64,000 nucleotides of DNA, from NCBI RefSeq assembly GCF_019599045.1, contig NZ_CP080623.1, forward strand, positions 828,501 through 892,500. Direction: 5' to 3'. The position numbers and the translations under genes were made by a program. The stretch comes from Roseovarius sp. SCSIO 43702 (GTDB lineage Bacteria > Pseudomonadota > Alphaproteobacteria > Rhodobacterales > Rhodobacteraceae). The notes under the pieces were generated by a model, which worked only from the letters and a program-made list of their open reading frames with translations, made no database searches and was not told the origin of the DNA. Of the stretch, positions 18,308-28,432 are shown piece after piece. The first letter of the stretch is position 1; each line of letters begins with the position of its first letter.

Positions 18308-19468
18308 TCAGGCGCTTTTCGAGAGGAGCCCGCCGGCCTGGCGGGTGATCCGGCCCTCGAGCTCGAGATCGACGAGCACCGGCGAAACGTCATGGGCGGC
18401 GGCGCCGAGATCGCGGATGAGTTGATCCTCGGCCAATGGCGAGGGGCCGAGCCGGTCGAGGATCTGCTGGTGCAGCGCCGCGGTCTCGCGCAGGCTGCGC
18501 CGGTCGCGGGGCGGAGCGGCAGGCGGCTCGGGCGGCGGCGCGAGCGGGAGCTCGGCGGCGGCCCCCGTGCCGTGGCCGGTCATGGGCGGCAATGCCTCGA
18601 TCACGTCCTCGGCGGAGCGGACGAGCCGCGCACCGTCGCGGATGAGCATGTTGCAGCCCGACGCGCGGGCATCGAAGGGATGGCCCGGCACCGCCAGCAC
18701 CTCGCGCCCCTGGTCGAGTGCCGCGCGTGCGGTGATGATCGAGCCGGATTTCGCCGCCGCCTCGATCACGACCACGGCTTGTGCGAGGCCCGAGATGATG
18801 CGGTTGCGGCGGGGGAAATGACGGGCCTGGGGAACCATCCCCATGGGGTTTTCCGACAGGCGCAGGCCGGCCTTGCCGATATCCTCGGCGAGGCGCGTGT
18901 TCTCGGCGGGGTACATGACATCGACGCCCCCCGCCGTGACCGCAAGCGTGCCGGTCCCGAGCGTGGCGGCGTGAGCCACCGTGTCGATTCCGCGCGCCAG
19001 GCCCGAGACCACGGCGAAGCCGGCCTTGCCCAGGTCGGTCGCCAGCGCGCGGGCCATGCGCAGGCCGAGAGAGGAGGCGTTGCGCGCGCCGACGATGGCG
19101 ATGGAGGGACGGGCGAGGAGAGAGGCCTCGCCCACGACCCAGAGGAGAGGCGGGGGATCGGGGATGCTGCGCAGGTGGTCGGGATATTCGGGGTCCGTCA
19201 CGGCCAGAAGCCGCGCGCCACGATCCCGGCCCGCGCGCAACTCGGCCCGCGCGACGCCCTCGGGACAGGGCGCATAGCGCTCGACCCCGGCGGCGCGGGC
19301 CACCTCGGGCAGGGCGAGAAGCGCGTCGCCGGCGGTGCCGTGTTCCGACAGAAGCCGGTAGAAGGTCGCGATTCCCACGCGATGGGAGCGCAACAGGCGA
19401 AGCCATGCCAGCCGGCATTCTTCCGTGGTGGGTGGGAGTGGGGGGTGAGTGGAAGGATGTGTATCCAA
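18308..19468 (-). CDS. dprA: DNA-processing protein DprA
   Basis: A Rossmann-fold DprA/Smf protein that loads RecA on incoming single-stranded DNA during transformation and gene-transfer-agent uptake. Seen are IAIVGARNASSLGLRMAR, VVSGLARGIDTVAHAATL and NRIISGLAQAVVVIEAAAKS, plus a C-terminal winged-helix DML1-like domain (DRLGPSPLAEDQLIRDLGA). The frame is open back to a GTG at 19591. I prefer the TTG at 19468 (386 residues) because the extra 41 residues are unlike the family and the sequence to the right looks like a promoter with TTAACC-type half-sites; this start is uncertain. It is paired with topA as in many alphaproteobacteria. Confidence 0.88.
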   Translation of the reverse strand: MDTHPSTHPPLPPTTEECRLAWLRLLRSHRVGIATFYRLLSEHGTAGDALLALPEVARAAGVERYAPCPEGVARAELRAGRDRGARLLAVTDPEYPDHLRSIPDPPPLLWVVGEASLLARPSIAIVGARNASSLGLRMARALATDLGKAGFAVVSGLARGIDTVAHAATLGTGTLAVTAGGVDVMYPAENTRLAEDIGKAGLRLSENPMGMVPQARHFPRRNRIISGLAQAVVVIEAAAKSGSIITARAALDQGREVLAVPGHPFDARASGCNMLIRDGARLVRSAEDVIEALPPMTGHGTGAAAELPLAPPPEPPAAPPRDRRSLRETAALHQQILDRLGPSPLAEDQLIRDLGAAAHDVSPVLVDLELEGRITRQAGGLLSKSA

Positions 19469-19593
19469 GACCGACGTGACCTCGCCTGATTGCGGGATCA
19501 GGTGTAGCGGCCGGGTGGTTAATGCAGGGTAAACCGGGAGGAGAGAATTTTCGGAAGGTCGTGAAAAAGCTCGGCAGAGTATTGATTTCACGG

Positions 19594-19612
19594 GGTTAAT
19601 TTATTCGGTTAA
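19594..19612 (-). promoter_or_regulatory. Pair of TTAACC half-sites upstream of dprA (possible CtrA-type site)
   Basis: On the minus strand the sequence is TTAACC-N7-TTAACC, about 130 bp upstream of the preferred dprA start. CtrA controls competence and gene-transfer-agent recipient genes including dprA in Rhodobacterales. The TTAA spacing here (9 bp between the TTAA cores) is not the canonical 7, so this is a tentative site. Confidence 0.35.
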
Positions 19613-19626
19613 CTCACCGCGCGCAA

Positions 19627-19671
19627 CGTCGGTATCGTGTCGGTACCCGCGTCGGTATCGCGTCGGTGCCG
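19627..19671. repeat. Four-copy 11-12 bp tandem repeat (CGTCGGTATCG type)
   Basis: Four adjoining units start at 19627, 19638, 19650 and 19661: CGTCGGTATCG, TGTCGGTACCCG, CGTCGGTATCG, CGTCGGTGCCG. The core TCGGT is invariant. It lies in the dprA-tldD intergenic interval, upstream of dprA and downstream of tldD. It could be a multi-site operator or a slipped-strand microrepeat; no function is known to me. Confidence 0.6.
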
Positions 19672-19802
19672 CTCGGACATTACTGGCTGGACCGGGAAAA
19701 ATGAACCGACCGGCCGCCGGGTTTACCGAATCGATGCGACTTCTCCAGGTTGTTCCCTACCCCCGGTGCGCCTCCTGCCAACCGGCGGCAGCGCCACCGA
19801 CC

Positions 19803-19881
19803 CCTTCTCGAAGACTTGTGATCGTCTGTCAGGCCCAGCCGCCGATCCGCCCGCGCCTTCTCGAAGATCCGTGATTTCCTG

Positions 19882-19906
<25 letters not shown>
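19803..19906. repeat. About 53-bp imperfect tandem duplication at the tldD 3' end
   Basis: Copy one (19803-19855) and copy two (19856-19906) both begin CCTTCTCGAAGA and continue in parallel through GTGAT, CTGTCA and GCCGCCGA/CCGCCC. Copy two contains the last codons and the stop of tldD, so copy one looks like a duplicated gene end lying downstream of the functional stop. The copies differ at roughly a fifth of positions. Confidence 0.65.
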
Positions 19907-21306
<1,400 letters not shown>

Positions 21307-21339
21307 GGGGTGCTTTCGCTCTGTCGCGGCAGGGTTTTC

Positions 21340-21353
21340 TTGATCTGGATCAA
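21340..21353. promoter_or_regulatory. Perfect Fnr/FnrL-type palindrome
   Basis: TTGATCTGGATCAA matches the TTGAT-N4-ATCAA consensus of Crp/Fnr-family oxygen regulators at every defined position. It lies 33 bp upstream of tldD and 145 bp upstream of the coxB start. Regulation of the aa3-type oxidase by oxygen through FnrL is the natural inference; direction of control cannot be read. Confidence 0.7.
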
Positions 21354-21498
21354 AAAAGCGTCGGTTTGCCGCAATGGTCTTTCTTGTCTGTCGGGTCAGA
21401 ATATGGTTTTAACCAGCCTTGAAACAACGGGATTCCGCGCGAGCCTCGCGATTAGTTCCGTGACGACGACATATGCCACAACCGATCAGGGTGCATCC

Positions 21499-22392
21499 AT
21501 GCGACTTTTCCCGAAGATGCTGGCCGCAATGGCCGCCATGACAGCCCTCCCCGCCGCCGCGCAGCAGGTGGGCGAGGATCTTCCGATCATCGGGGCGCCC
21601 GAGCCGGGTGCCATGGGCTGGCAGCCCGCCGCGACCGAGCTGGCGCGGGACCTGCATTGGCTGGACGGGATGATCCTCGTCATCATCACCGGGATCGTGA
21701 TCCTCGTGGTGGCGCTGATCGGCTTCTGCATCGTCGCCTACAACCGCCGGGTCAACGCGACGCCCGCCAAGTTCACCCACAACTCGCCGGTCGAGGTGGC
21801 ATGGACGATCATCCCGATCATCATCCTGATCTTCATCGGGGCCTTCTCGCTGCCGGTGCTGTTCAAGCAGCAGGAGATCCCGGAGGGCGAGATCAACATC
21901 AAGGTGACGGGCTACCAGTGGTACTGGGGCTATGAATATACCGACGAGGGCTTCGGCTTCGACAGCTACATGATCGGGCAGCCGGCCACGGGCGGCAACT
22001 ATGTCAAGGACGAGAACGTCATCCAGCAGCTTCAGGAAGCGGGCTACAGCGAGGACGAGTTCCTGCTGGCCACGGATACGGCCGTGGTGGTTCCGGTCAA
22101 CAAGGTGGTGGTGATGACCGTCACCGGCGCGGACGTGATCCACAGCTGGACCATCCCCGCTTTCGGGGTGAAGCAGGACGCGGTGCCCGGTCGCCTGGCG
22201 CAACTGTGGTTCAGTGCCGAGCGCGAGGGTATCTATTTCGGCCAGTGCAGCGAGCTTTGCGGCAAGGACCATGCCTACATGCCGATCACCGTGAAAGTGG
22301 TGAGCGAGGAGGCCTACGAGCAATGGCTCGAGGATGCCAAGGCCGAGTATGCAGGTGTCCCGCAGGGGTATGACGTCGCCTCGGCGGAGTGA
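21499..22392 (+). CDS. ctaC: Cytochrome c oxidase subunit II (aa3 type)
   Basis: A 297-residue subunit II. It has a signal peptide (to about residue 20, PAAAQQV), two transmembrane helices (GMILVIITGIVILVVALIGF and EVAWTIIPIIILIFIGAFSL) and a periplasmic CuA domain. CuA ligands are visible: the His in ADVIHSWTIP, and Cys, Glu, Cys, His and Met in GQCSELCGKDHAYMP. The aromatic patch YQWYWGYEY for cytochrome c docking is present. The ATG at 21499 (MRLFPKML) gives the right signal peptide; the frame is open further upstream without family similarity. It is first in the cta cluster; subunit I is elsewhere. Confidence 0.95.
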   Translation: MRLFPKMLAAMAAMTALPAAAQQVGEDLPIIGAPEPGAMGWQPAATELARDLHWLDGMILVIITGIVILVVALIGFCIVAYNRRVNATPAKFTHNSPVEVAWTIIPIIILIFIGAFSLPVLFKQQEIPEGEINIKVTGYQWYWGYEYTDEGFGFDSYMIGQPATGGNYVKDENVIQQLQEAGYSEDEFLLATDTAVVVPVNKVVVMTVTGADVIHSWTIPAFGVKQDAVPGRLAQLWFSAEREGIYFGQCSELCGKDHAYMPITVKVVSEEAYEQWLEDAKAEYAGVPQGYDVASAE

Positions 22393-22411
22393 GCCGACGC
22401 AGCCGGGGTAT

Positions 22412-22430
22412 GCCGGGCCGAGGGCCCGGC
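22412..22430 (+). other. Perfect stem-loop between ctaC and ctaB
   Basis: GCCGGGCC-GAG-GGCCCGGC, an 8-bp perfect stem with a 3-nt loop, lies 20 bp after the ctaC stop without a following T-run. It probably stabilises or partially terminates the message so that subunit II is made in excess over assembly factors. Confidence 0.5.
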
Positions 22431-22480
22431 CTGCCCGAACGTGATACGTGAGCGGACCTGCCGCGACGTGGAAGGGTGAT

Positions 22481-23428
22481 ATGACCGACGCAAGCCTCAA
22501 TGCCAGCGAAAGCCGCCCCGGCGACTACGACGCCGGGTTCGGGGATTACTTCGCGCTTCTGAAGCCGCGGGTGATGTCGCTTGTCGTGTTCACGGCCTTC
22601 GTGGGCCTCGTGGCCGCGCCGGGGGCGGTGCATCCCGTGGTGGCCTTCGCCGCGATCCTCTTCATCGCGGTGGGCGGCGGCGCGTCGGGTGCGCTCAACA
22701 TGTGGTGGGATGCGGATATCGACCGGGTGATGAAGCGCACGGCGAAGCGTCCCATTCCCGCCGGTCGGATCGAAGAGGGCGAGGCGCTGGCATTCGGCGC
22801 CGCGCTGGCCGGGATCGCGGTGGTGATGCTGGGGCTTGCCGCGAACCTTGTCGCGGCGGGGCTGCTGGCCTTCACGATCTTCTTCTACGTGGTGGTCTAT
22901 TCCATGTGGCTCAAGCGGTGGACGCCGCAGAACATCGTGATCGGCGGCGCCGCGGGGGCGTTTCCGCCGATGATCGGCTGGGCCGTGGTGACGGGCGGGA
23001 TCGCGCCGGAATCGGTGCTGATGTTCCTGCTGATCTTCATGTGGACGCCGCCGCATTTCTGGGCGCTCGCGCTTTTCATGAAATCCGATTACGAGAAGGC
23101 CGGCGTGCCGATGCTGACCGTGACGCATGGGCGCCGGTCGACGCGGCGGCACATCCTGGCCTATACCGTTCTGCTGGTGCCGGTGGCGATCGCGATCGCG
23201 TTCACCTCGATCGGGGGTCTCGTCTATCTCGGGGTCGCGATCCTTCTGAACGCCGCGTTTCTCAAGGGGGCGTGGGACATCTGGCGCCGGGACGAGGTGC
23301 AGGCGGAGGCAGACGGCTACCGCACCGAGAAACGCGTCTTCGCGCTGTCGCTCCTCTACCTCTTCGGTCATTTCCTGGCGATTCTCGCGCAGGCCTTGCT
23401 TGCCGATTTCGGCATCAGCGGGTGGTGA
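22481..23428 (+). CDS. ctaB: Protoheme IX farnesyltransferase (heme O synthase)
   Basis: A 315-residue UbiA-family membrane enzyme that adds farnesyl to heme b, the first step to heme A for cytochrome oxidase. The first Asp-rich motif is [19 protein letters not shown]. Further landmarks are [33 protein letters not shown] and about eight or nine membrane helices. The ATG at 22481 has AAGGGTGAT immediately before it and is preferred over the in-frame GTG at 22448. It lies in the ctaC-ctaB-ctaG-ctaE order typical of Rhodobacteraceae. Confidence 0.95.
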   Translation: MTDASLNASESRPGDYDAGFGDYFALLKPRVMSLVVFTAFVGLVAAPGAVHPVVAFAAILFIAVGGGASGALNMWWDADIDRVMKRTAKRPIPAGRIEEGEALAFGAALAGIAVVMLGLAANLVAAGLLAFTIFFYVVVYSMWLKRWTPQNIVIGGAAGAFPPMIGWAVVTGGIAPESVLMFLLIFMWTPPHFWALALFMKSDYEKAGVPMLTVTHGRRSTRRHILAYTVLLVPVAIAIAFTSIGGLVYLGVAILLNAAFLKGAWDIWRRDEVQAEADGYRTEKRVFALSLLYLFGHFLAILAQALLADFGISGW

Positions 23429-23430
23429 TC

Positions 23431-23601
23431 ATGGGACTATCGCGCGAACACGAGATGCACAAGCGGCGCTTTGGCCGAAATGTCGGGCTCGGCCTCGTGC
23501 TCGTGGGGTTCGTCGTGCTGATTTTCGGCCTCACGGTCGCGAAGGTGACGCAGGACGAGTTCCAAGTGCCCGATACCACCGAGATCGGGGGAAGTGAGTG
23601 A
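23431..23601 (+). CDS. Small single-pass membrane protein of the cta cluster
   Basis: A 56-residue ORF starting 2 bp after the ctaB stop and overlapping the ctaG start by one base (TGATG). It has a basic, His-containing N-terminus ([13 protein letters not shown]), one membrane helix ([20 protein letters not shown]) and a short acidic C-terminus. Its tight coupling on both sides is strong evidence that it is a gene. Similar small proteins are found at this place in other alphaproteobacterial oxidase clusters; it may be an assembly helper or a small subunit. No defined function is known to me. Confidence 0.8.
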   Translation: MGLSREHEMHKRRFGRNVGLGLVLVGFVVLIFGLTVAKVTQDEFQVPDTTEIGGSE

Positions 23602-24182
23602 TGGCGATGGATCCGAACGCGAAGGTCGTGACGCGCCTTGTCGGTGTCGTCGTGGTGATGGGGGCGCTCGCCTGGGCGTCGGTGCCGTTCTATGACTGGT
23701 TCTGCCGGGTGACGGGGTTCGGCGGGGTGACGAACACCGCCGATGCGGGCTCCGAGGAAATCCTCGAGCAGACCATCAAGGTCCGGTTCGACGCGAGCAA
23801 GGCGCGTGGGATGCCGTGGGAATTCAAGCCGGTCGAGCGCGAGATGGAGCTGCGTATCGGCGAGAACGGGCTGGCCTTCTACGAGGCCTACAACCCCACG
23901 AACCGACCCGTGGCCGGACAGGCGAGCTACAACGTCACGCCCTACGAGGCGGGGAATTTCTTCGTCAAGGTGGATTGCTTCTGTTTCGAGGAGCAGGTGC
24001 TCCAGCCCGGCGAACGGGTGCTGATGCCCGTGAGCTTCTACGTCGATCCCGAAATCGTCACCGACCGGGACGCGAAATACACCCATACGATCACGCTGGG
24101 TTACACATTCTACGAGATCGACCTGCCGGAGACGCAGGCGGCCCTTGTGCAACCGAATGAAAACGATAAAACCGTGAACTGA
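23601..24182 (+). CDS. ctaG: Cytochrome c oxidase copper chaperone CtaG (Cox11)
   Basis: A 193-residue Cox11-type protein with one N-terminal membrane anchor ([20 protein letters not shown]) and a periplasmic immunoglobulin-like domain. The copper-binding CFCF motif is in [18 protein letters not shown], and the C-terminal strand [11 protein letters not shown] is conserved. It delivers copper to the CuB site of subunit I. The start ATG at 23601 overlaps the upstream stop codon; an in-frame GTG three bases earlier is possible. It is 23 bp upstream of ctaE. Confidence 0.94.
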   Translation: MAMDPNAKVVTRLVGVVVVMGALAWASVPFYDWFCRVTGFGGVTNTADAGSEEILEQTIKVRFDASKARGMPWEFKPVEREMELRIGENGLAFYEAYNPTNRPVAGQASYNVTPYEAGNFFVKVDCFCFEEQVLQPGERVLMPVSFYVDPEIVTDRDAKYTHTITLGYTFYEIDLPETQAALVQPNENDKTVN

Positions 24183-24205
24183 GCCGTCATGCGAGGGATA
24201 GCGAT

Positions 24206-25006
24206 ATGGCACATGAAAAGAACCACGACTACCACATTCTGAACCCCTCGATCTGGCCCTTCTTCGGGGCGGTTGCAGGTTTCATCATGCTGTTCGGCGC
24301 GGTGTTGTGGTTCCACGACAACGGCCCGTGGGTGTTCCTGATCGGGGTCGTCGGCGTGCTTTACACGATGTTCGGCTGGTGGTCCGACGTGATCGCCGAA
24401 AGCCGTGCAGGCGATCACACGCCGGTCGTGCGGATCGGGCTGCGTTATGGCTTCATCCTTTTCATCATGTCCGAGATCATGTTCTTTTCGGCGTGGTTCT
24501 GGAGCTTCTTCAAGCACGCGCTTTACCCTATGGGTCCCGACAGCCCCGGCGTCGACGGCGTCTGGCCGCCCGCGGGAATCGAGACCTTCGATCCGTGGCA
24601 CCTGCCGCTGATCAACACTCTGATCCTTCTGTGCTCGGGTGCGGCGGCGACATGGGCGCACCATGCGCTTGTCCACGAGAACAACCGCGAGGACATGAAA
24701 TGGGGTCTGATCATCGCGATCGGCCTCGGCGTCCTGTTCACCGCGTTCCAGGTCTATGAATACAGCCACGCGGCTTTCGGATTTGCCGGCAACATCTATG
24801 GCGCGAACTTCTTCATGGCGACGGGGTTTCACGGCGCGCATGTGATCATCGGCACGATCTTCCTGTTCGTGTGCCTGCTGCGCCTCTATCGTGGCCATTT
24901 CACCCCCGAGAAGCACGTGGGGTTCGAGGCAGCGGCCTGGTACTGGCACTTCGTTGACGTGGTCTGGCTTTTCCTCTTCGCGGCGGTCTACGTCTGGGGC
25001 GGGTGA
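24206..25006 (+). CDS. ctaE: Cytochrome c oxidase subunit III
   Basis: A 266-residue subunit III with seven hydrophobic helices. Family landmarks are [20 protein letters not shown] at the N-terminus, [20 protein letters not shown] with the conserved glutamate, and the C-terminal [20 protein letters not shown]. It stabilises the aa3 oxidase core and its proton uptake. It is the last gene of the cta block and is followed by a weak hairpin before the SURF1 gene. Confidence 0.95.
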   Translation: MAHEKNHDYHILNPSIWPFFGAVAGFIMLFGAVLWFHDNGPWVFLIGVVGVLYTMFGWWSDVIAESRAGDHTPVVRIGLRYGFILFIMSEIMFFSAWFWSFFKHALYPMGPDSPGVDGVWPPAGIETFDPWHLPLINTLILLCSGAAATWAHHALVHENNREDMKWGLIIAIGLGVLFTAFQVYEYSHAAFGFAGNIYGANFFMATGFHGAHVIIGTIFLFVCLLRLYRGHFTPEKHVGFEAAAWYWHFVDVVWLFLFAAVYVWGG

Positions 25007-25050
25007 GGGCTCTCGTCCAGGCGATGGACCTTGAGTGTTTTGACAAGATG

Positions 25051-25078
25051 AAGGTGCGGGGGCTGGTCTCCGCACTTT
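25051..25078 (+). terminator. Hairpin between ctaE and the SURF1 gene
   Basis: AAGGTGCGG and CCGCACTTT can form a 9-bp stem with one G-T pair and a 10-nt loop. The following bases (CCATTTG) are only slightly T-rich, so it is at most a partial terminator, allowing read-through to the SURF1 gene. Confidence 0.4.
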
Positions 25079-25095
25079 CCATTTGAGGATCGGGG

Positions 25096-25785
25096 ATGCA
25101 ACGCAGCGTGATCGTGCCGGTGCTGTTCGGAGCGGTGGGTGTGGCCATCCTGCTGCGCCTCGGTTTCTGGCAGGTGGAACGGCTGGGCGAGAAGGAGGCC
25201 GCCATCGCGCGCATCGAGGCGCGGATCGCGGAGCCGCCGGTGCCGCTGCCCGACACGCCCGACCCGGATGCGGACAAGTACCTGCCCGTGACGGTCACCG
25301 GCGATTTCACCGGAGAGGATTTGCGCGTCCTCGTGAGCCTCAAGCAGGTGGGGGCGGGGTATCGCGTGATCTCGGTCATGGAAACGGAGGCGGGACGCAT
25401 CTTGGTGGACAGGGGCTTCGTGGAAGTTGCAACGGCCGCAACGCCGCGACCTGCCGAAGGGGTCACGATCACGGGCAACCTGCACTGGCCGGACGAGGTT
25501 GACGGCTACACGCCCGAGCCCGACACCGAGAAGAACCTGTGGTTCGCGCGCGACGTGTCGCGCATGGCACGTCATCTGGATGCGCGACCGGTTCTGGTGG
25601 TGGCGGCGCAGACGACGGAGGAGGCACCGGTCGCCACGCCACTCAGGGTGGACACCGCGCATATTCCGAACGATCACCTGGAATACGCGATCACCTGGTT
25701 CGCGCTGGCCGCGATCTGGGCGGCGATGACCGGCTATTTCCTGTGGCGCACCCGGCGGCGCCCGGCAGAAGGTAAGGACAGTTGA
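25096..25785 (+). CDS. SURF1 family cytochrome oxidase biogenesis protein
   Basis: A 229-residue SURF1 protein with an N-terminal membrane helix (IVPVLFGAVGVAILLRLGFW, followed by the family motif QVERLGEKEAAI), a periplasmic domain (ILVDRGFVEV) and a C-terminal helix (YAITWFALAAIWAAMTGYFL). SURF1 (Shy1) helps insert heme A into subunit I. It shares its stop with the TTG start of thrC (TTGA overlap), so the two are translationally coupled. Confidence 0.93.
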   Translation: MQRSVIVPVLFGAVGVAILLRLGFWQVERLGEKEAAIARIEARIAEPPVPLPDTPDPDADKYLPVTVTGDFTGEDLRVLVSLKQVGAGYRVISVMETEAGRILVDRGFVEVATAATPRPAEGVTITGNLHWPDEVDGYTPEPDTEKNLWFARDVSRMARHLDARPVLVVAAQTTEEAPVATPLRVDTAHIPNDHLEYAITWFALAAIWAAMTGYFLWRTRRRPAEGKDS

Positions 25786-27173
25786 AATACATCTCGACAC
25801 GGGGCGCGGCCCCGAGCCTGACATTCGAGGAGGCGATGCTTACCGGGCTCGCGCGGGACGGGGGGCTTTACCTGCCCGAGCGGATCCCGCAGCTGAGCAA
25901 GGAGGAGATCGCGGGTTTCGAGGGTCTGCCCTACGAGGAGGTCGCGTTCCGGGTGATGCGGCCCTATATCGGCGACGCCTTCACCGACGACGAGTTCCGC
26001 GGCATCATCGCGCGCGCCTACGAGGGGTTCGCGGTCACGTCCCGCGCGCCCCTGAAACAGCTTGCACCGGGGCATTTCCTGCTCGAGCTGTTCCACGGGC
26101 CGACGCTCGCGTTCAAGGATTTCGCGATGCAACTCATCGGACAGCTTTTCGAGGCGTCGCTCAAGCGCTCGGGGAGTCGCGTCTGCATCGTGGGCGCCAC
26201 GAGCGGCGATACCGGCAGTGCCGCCATCGAGGCGTTCCGGGGACTCGAGGCGGTGGATGTCTTCATCCTCTATCCGCATGGGCGCGTTTCGGAGGTGCAG
26301 CGGCGGCAGATGACGACGCCGTCCGAGGCCAACGTGCATGCGCTGGCCATCGACGGGCATTTCGACGACGCGCAGGCGCGTGTGAAGGACATGTTCAACG
26401 ATTTCGACTTCCGCGACGAAGTGCGTCTTGCGGGTGTCAATTCGATCAACTGGGCGCGGGTGCTGGCGCAGGTGGTCTATTACTTCACCGCCGCCGTGAG
26501 CCTTGGCGCGCCGCACAGGGCGGTGTCGTTCACCGTGCCCACGGGAAATTTCGGCGATATCTTCGCGGGTTATATCGCGCGCGCCATGGGTCTTCCCGTC
26601 GAGCGGCTGGTGGTCGCGACGAACCAGAACGATATCCTGCACCGCTGCCTGACCACGGGCGAGTATCGCGTGAGCGGGGTGAGCCCGTCGATCAGCCCCT
26701 CGATGGATATCGAGGTGAGTTCCAATTTCGAGCGTGCGCTGTTCATGGCTCTGGGGCGGGACGGGCGCGCGGTGGCGCAGCTCATGGACGAGCTCAAGGG
26801 ATCGGGCGGGTTCACCCTCAGCCAAGGCGTGCGCGAGGCCCTGTCGGAGGTCTATGACAGTGGCCGGGTGAGCGAGGACGAGACGCGCGCCGAGATCGCA
26901 CGGCAGACGCGCGAGGCGGCCGAGCTTCTGTGTCCGCATACCGCCGTGGGCACCCATGTGGCCGAGCGGCACCGGCGCGCGGGCGTTCCGATGGTGACGC
27001 TCGCCACGGCGCATCCCGCGAAGTTTCCCGACGCGGTCGAGGAAGCGGCGGGCGTGCGGCCCCCCTTGCCACCGCATATGGCGGACCTGTATGAGCGCCC
27101 GGAACGGATCACGCGGGTCGGCAACGACCTGGGCGAGATCGAAGCCCTCATCAAGGAACGGTGCGTCAAGTGA
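25782..27173 (+). CDS. thrC: Threonine synthase
   Basis: A 463-residue fold type II PLP enzyme that makes threonine from O-phosphohomoserine. The N-terminus MKYISTRGAAPSLTFEEAML is typical. The PLP lysine lies in HGPTLAFKDFAMQ, and the phosphate-binding stretch is GATSGDTGSAAIEAF. The start codon is TTG at 25782, overlapping the SURF1 stop by 4 bp. The 3' end overlaps the M16 peptidase start (GTGA), so SURF1-thrC-M16-GNAT is a coupled series. Confidence 0.95.
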   Translation: MKYISTRGAAPSLTFEEAMLTGLARDGGLYLPERIPQLSKEEIAGFEGLPYEEVAFRVMRPYIGDAFTDDEFRGIIARAYEGFAVTSRAPLKQLAPGHFLLELFHGPTLAFKDFAMQLIGQLFEASLKRSGSRVCIVGATSGDTGSAAIEAFRGLEAVDVFILYPHGRVSEVQRRQMTTPSEANVHALAIDGHFDDAQARVKDMFNDFDFRDEVRLAGVNSINWARVLAQVVYYFTAAVSLGAPHRAVSFTVPTGNFGDIFAGYIARAMGLPVERLVVATNQNDILHRCLTTGEYRVSGVSPSISPSMDIEVSSNFERALFMALGRDGRAVAQLMDELKGSGGFTLSQGVREALSEVYDSGRVSEDETRAEIARQTREAAELLCPHTAVGTHVAERHRRAGVPMVTLATAHPAKFPDAVEEAAGVRPPLPPHMADLYERPERITRVGNDLGEIEALIKERCVK

Positions 27174-28432
27174 GTGTCAGGCTGACCGAGTTTTCCAACG
27201 GTTTCCGCGTCGTGAGCGAGCATATGCCCGGGCTGCAATCCGCAGCGATCGGGATCTGGGTGCTGGCCGGGGCGCGCCATGAGCGCAGCGAGCAGAACGG
27301 CATCGCCCATTTCCTCGAGCACATGGCCTTCAAGGGAACGAAGCGGCGCAGCGCGCTCGAGATCGCGGAGGCGATCGAGGATGTGGGCGGATACATCAAC
27401 GCCTATACCACCCGCGAGGTCACGGCCTATTACGCGCGGGTGCTGGAGCGGGACACGCCGCTCGCGCTTGACGTGGTGGCGGATATCCTGCGCAACCCGG
27501 TCTTTGACGCCGACGAGATCGAGGTCGAGCGGGGCGTGATCCTGCAGGAGATCGGGCAGGCGCTCGATACGCCCGACGACGTGATCTTCGACTGGTTGCA
27601 GGAGCAGGCCTATCCCGATCATCCGCTGGGGCGCACGATCCTGGGCGCCGAGGACCGGGTACGCGGGTTCGGCCGCGCCGATCTCGAGCGGTTCGTGGGC
27701 GAGAGATACCAGCCGCAGCAGATGATCCTCGCGGCCGCGGGCGCGGTCGACCACGAGGCCCTCGTGCGGCAGGCCGAGACCCTCTTTGCCGACATGGCGC
27801 GCGGCGCGGGCGGGACCGTCGAGCCGGCACGCTTTACCGGGGGCGAGGCGCGGGTGATCAAGTCGCTCGAGCAGGCGCATTTCGCGCTGGCGCTCGAGGG
27901 GCCGGACTATCGCGCGCCGGGCATTCACACCGCGCAGATCTACGCCAACGCCTTGGGGGGCAGCATGTCGTCGCGCCTTTTCCAGGAGGTGCGCGAGCGA
28001 CGGGGCCTGTGCTACACGATCTTCGCGCAGGCCGGGGCCTATTCGGACACCGGCATGATGACGGTTTATGCGGGAACGGCGGCGGAGCAGCTTTCGGAAC
28101 TTGTCGAGATCACGGTGGACGAGATGAAGCGCGCGGCCGATGACATGCGCGAGGACGAGATCGAGCGCGCACGCGCACAGATGAAGGCCGGGCTTCTCAT
28201 GGGGCTCGAGAGCCCGTCGAACCGCGCCGAGCGGCTGGCGCGGATGTTGCAGATATGGGGCCGGGTGCCCGAGCTCGACGAGGTGGTCGCGCGGATCGAC
28301 GCCGTGACGTTGCGCGACGTGCGCGAGATGGCCGCGGATTTCGCGGCGCGCGCCCCGGCGGCGATGGCGCTTTATGGTCCGGTGGAGGGCGCGCCGACGC
28401 TGGAGGCATTGCAGGAAAGGCGTGCTGCGTGA
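27170..28432 (+). CDS. M16 family zinc peptidase (processing-peptidase beta-like)
   Basis: A 420-residue pitrilysin/M16B peptidase. The inverted zinc motif HFLEHMAFKGTKRR (HxxEH) is near residue 45, with the third ligand glutamate about 75 residues on (VERGVILQEI). The C-terminal half is a catalytically inactive M16 copy. It resembles the mitochondrial processing peptidase beta subunit and is a regular neighbour of thrC in alphaproteobacteria. The GTG at 27170 (MSVRLTEFSNGFRV) gives the classic 4-bp GTGA overlap with thrC; an upstream GTG at 27161 is possible. Confidence 0.92.
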   Translation: MSVRLTEFSNGFRVVSEHMPGLQSAAIGIWVLAGARHERSEQNGIAHFLEHMAFKGTKRRSALEIAEAIEDVGGYINAYTTREVTAYYARVLERDTPLALDVVADILRNPVFDADEIEVERGVILQEIGQALDTPDDVIFDWLQEQAYPDHPLGRTILGAEDRVRGFGRADLERFVGERYQPQQMILAAAGAVDHEALVRQAETLFADMARGAGGTVEPARFTGGEARVIKSLEQAHFALALEGPDYRAPGIHTAQIYANALGGSMSSRLFQEVRERRGLCYTIFAQAGAYSDTGMMTVYAGTAAEQLSELVEITVDEMKRAADDMREDEIERARAQMKAGLLMGLESPSNRAERLARMLQIWGRVPELDEVVARIDAVTLRDVREMAADFAARAPAAMALYGPVEGAPTLEALQERRAA

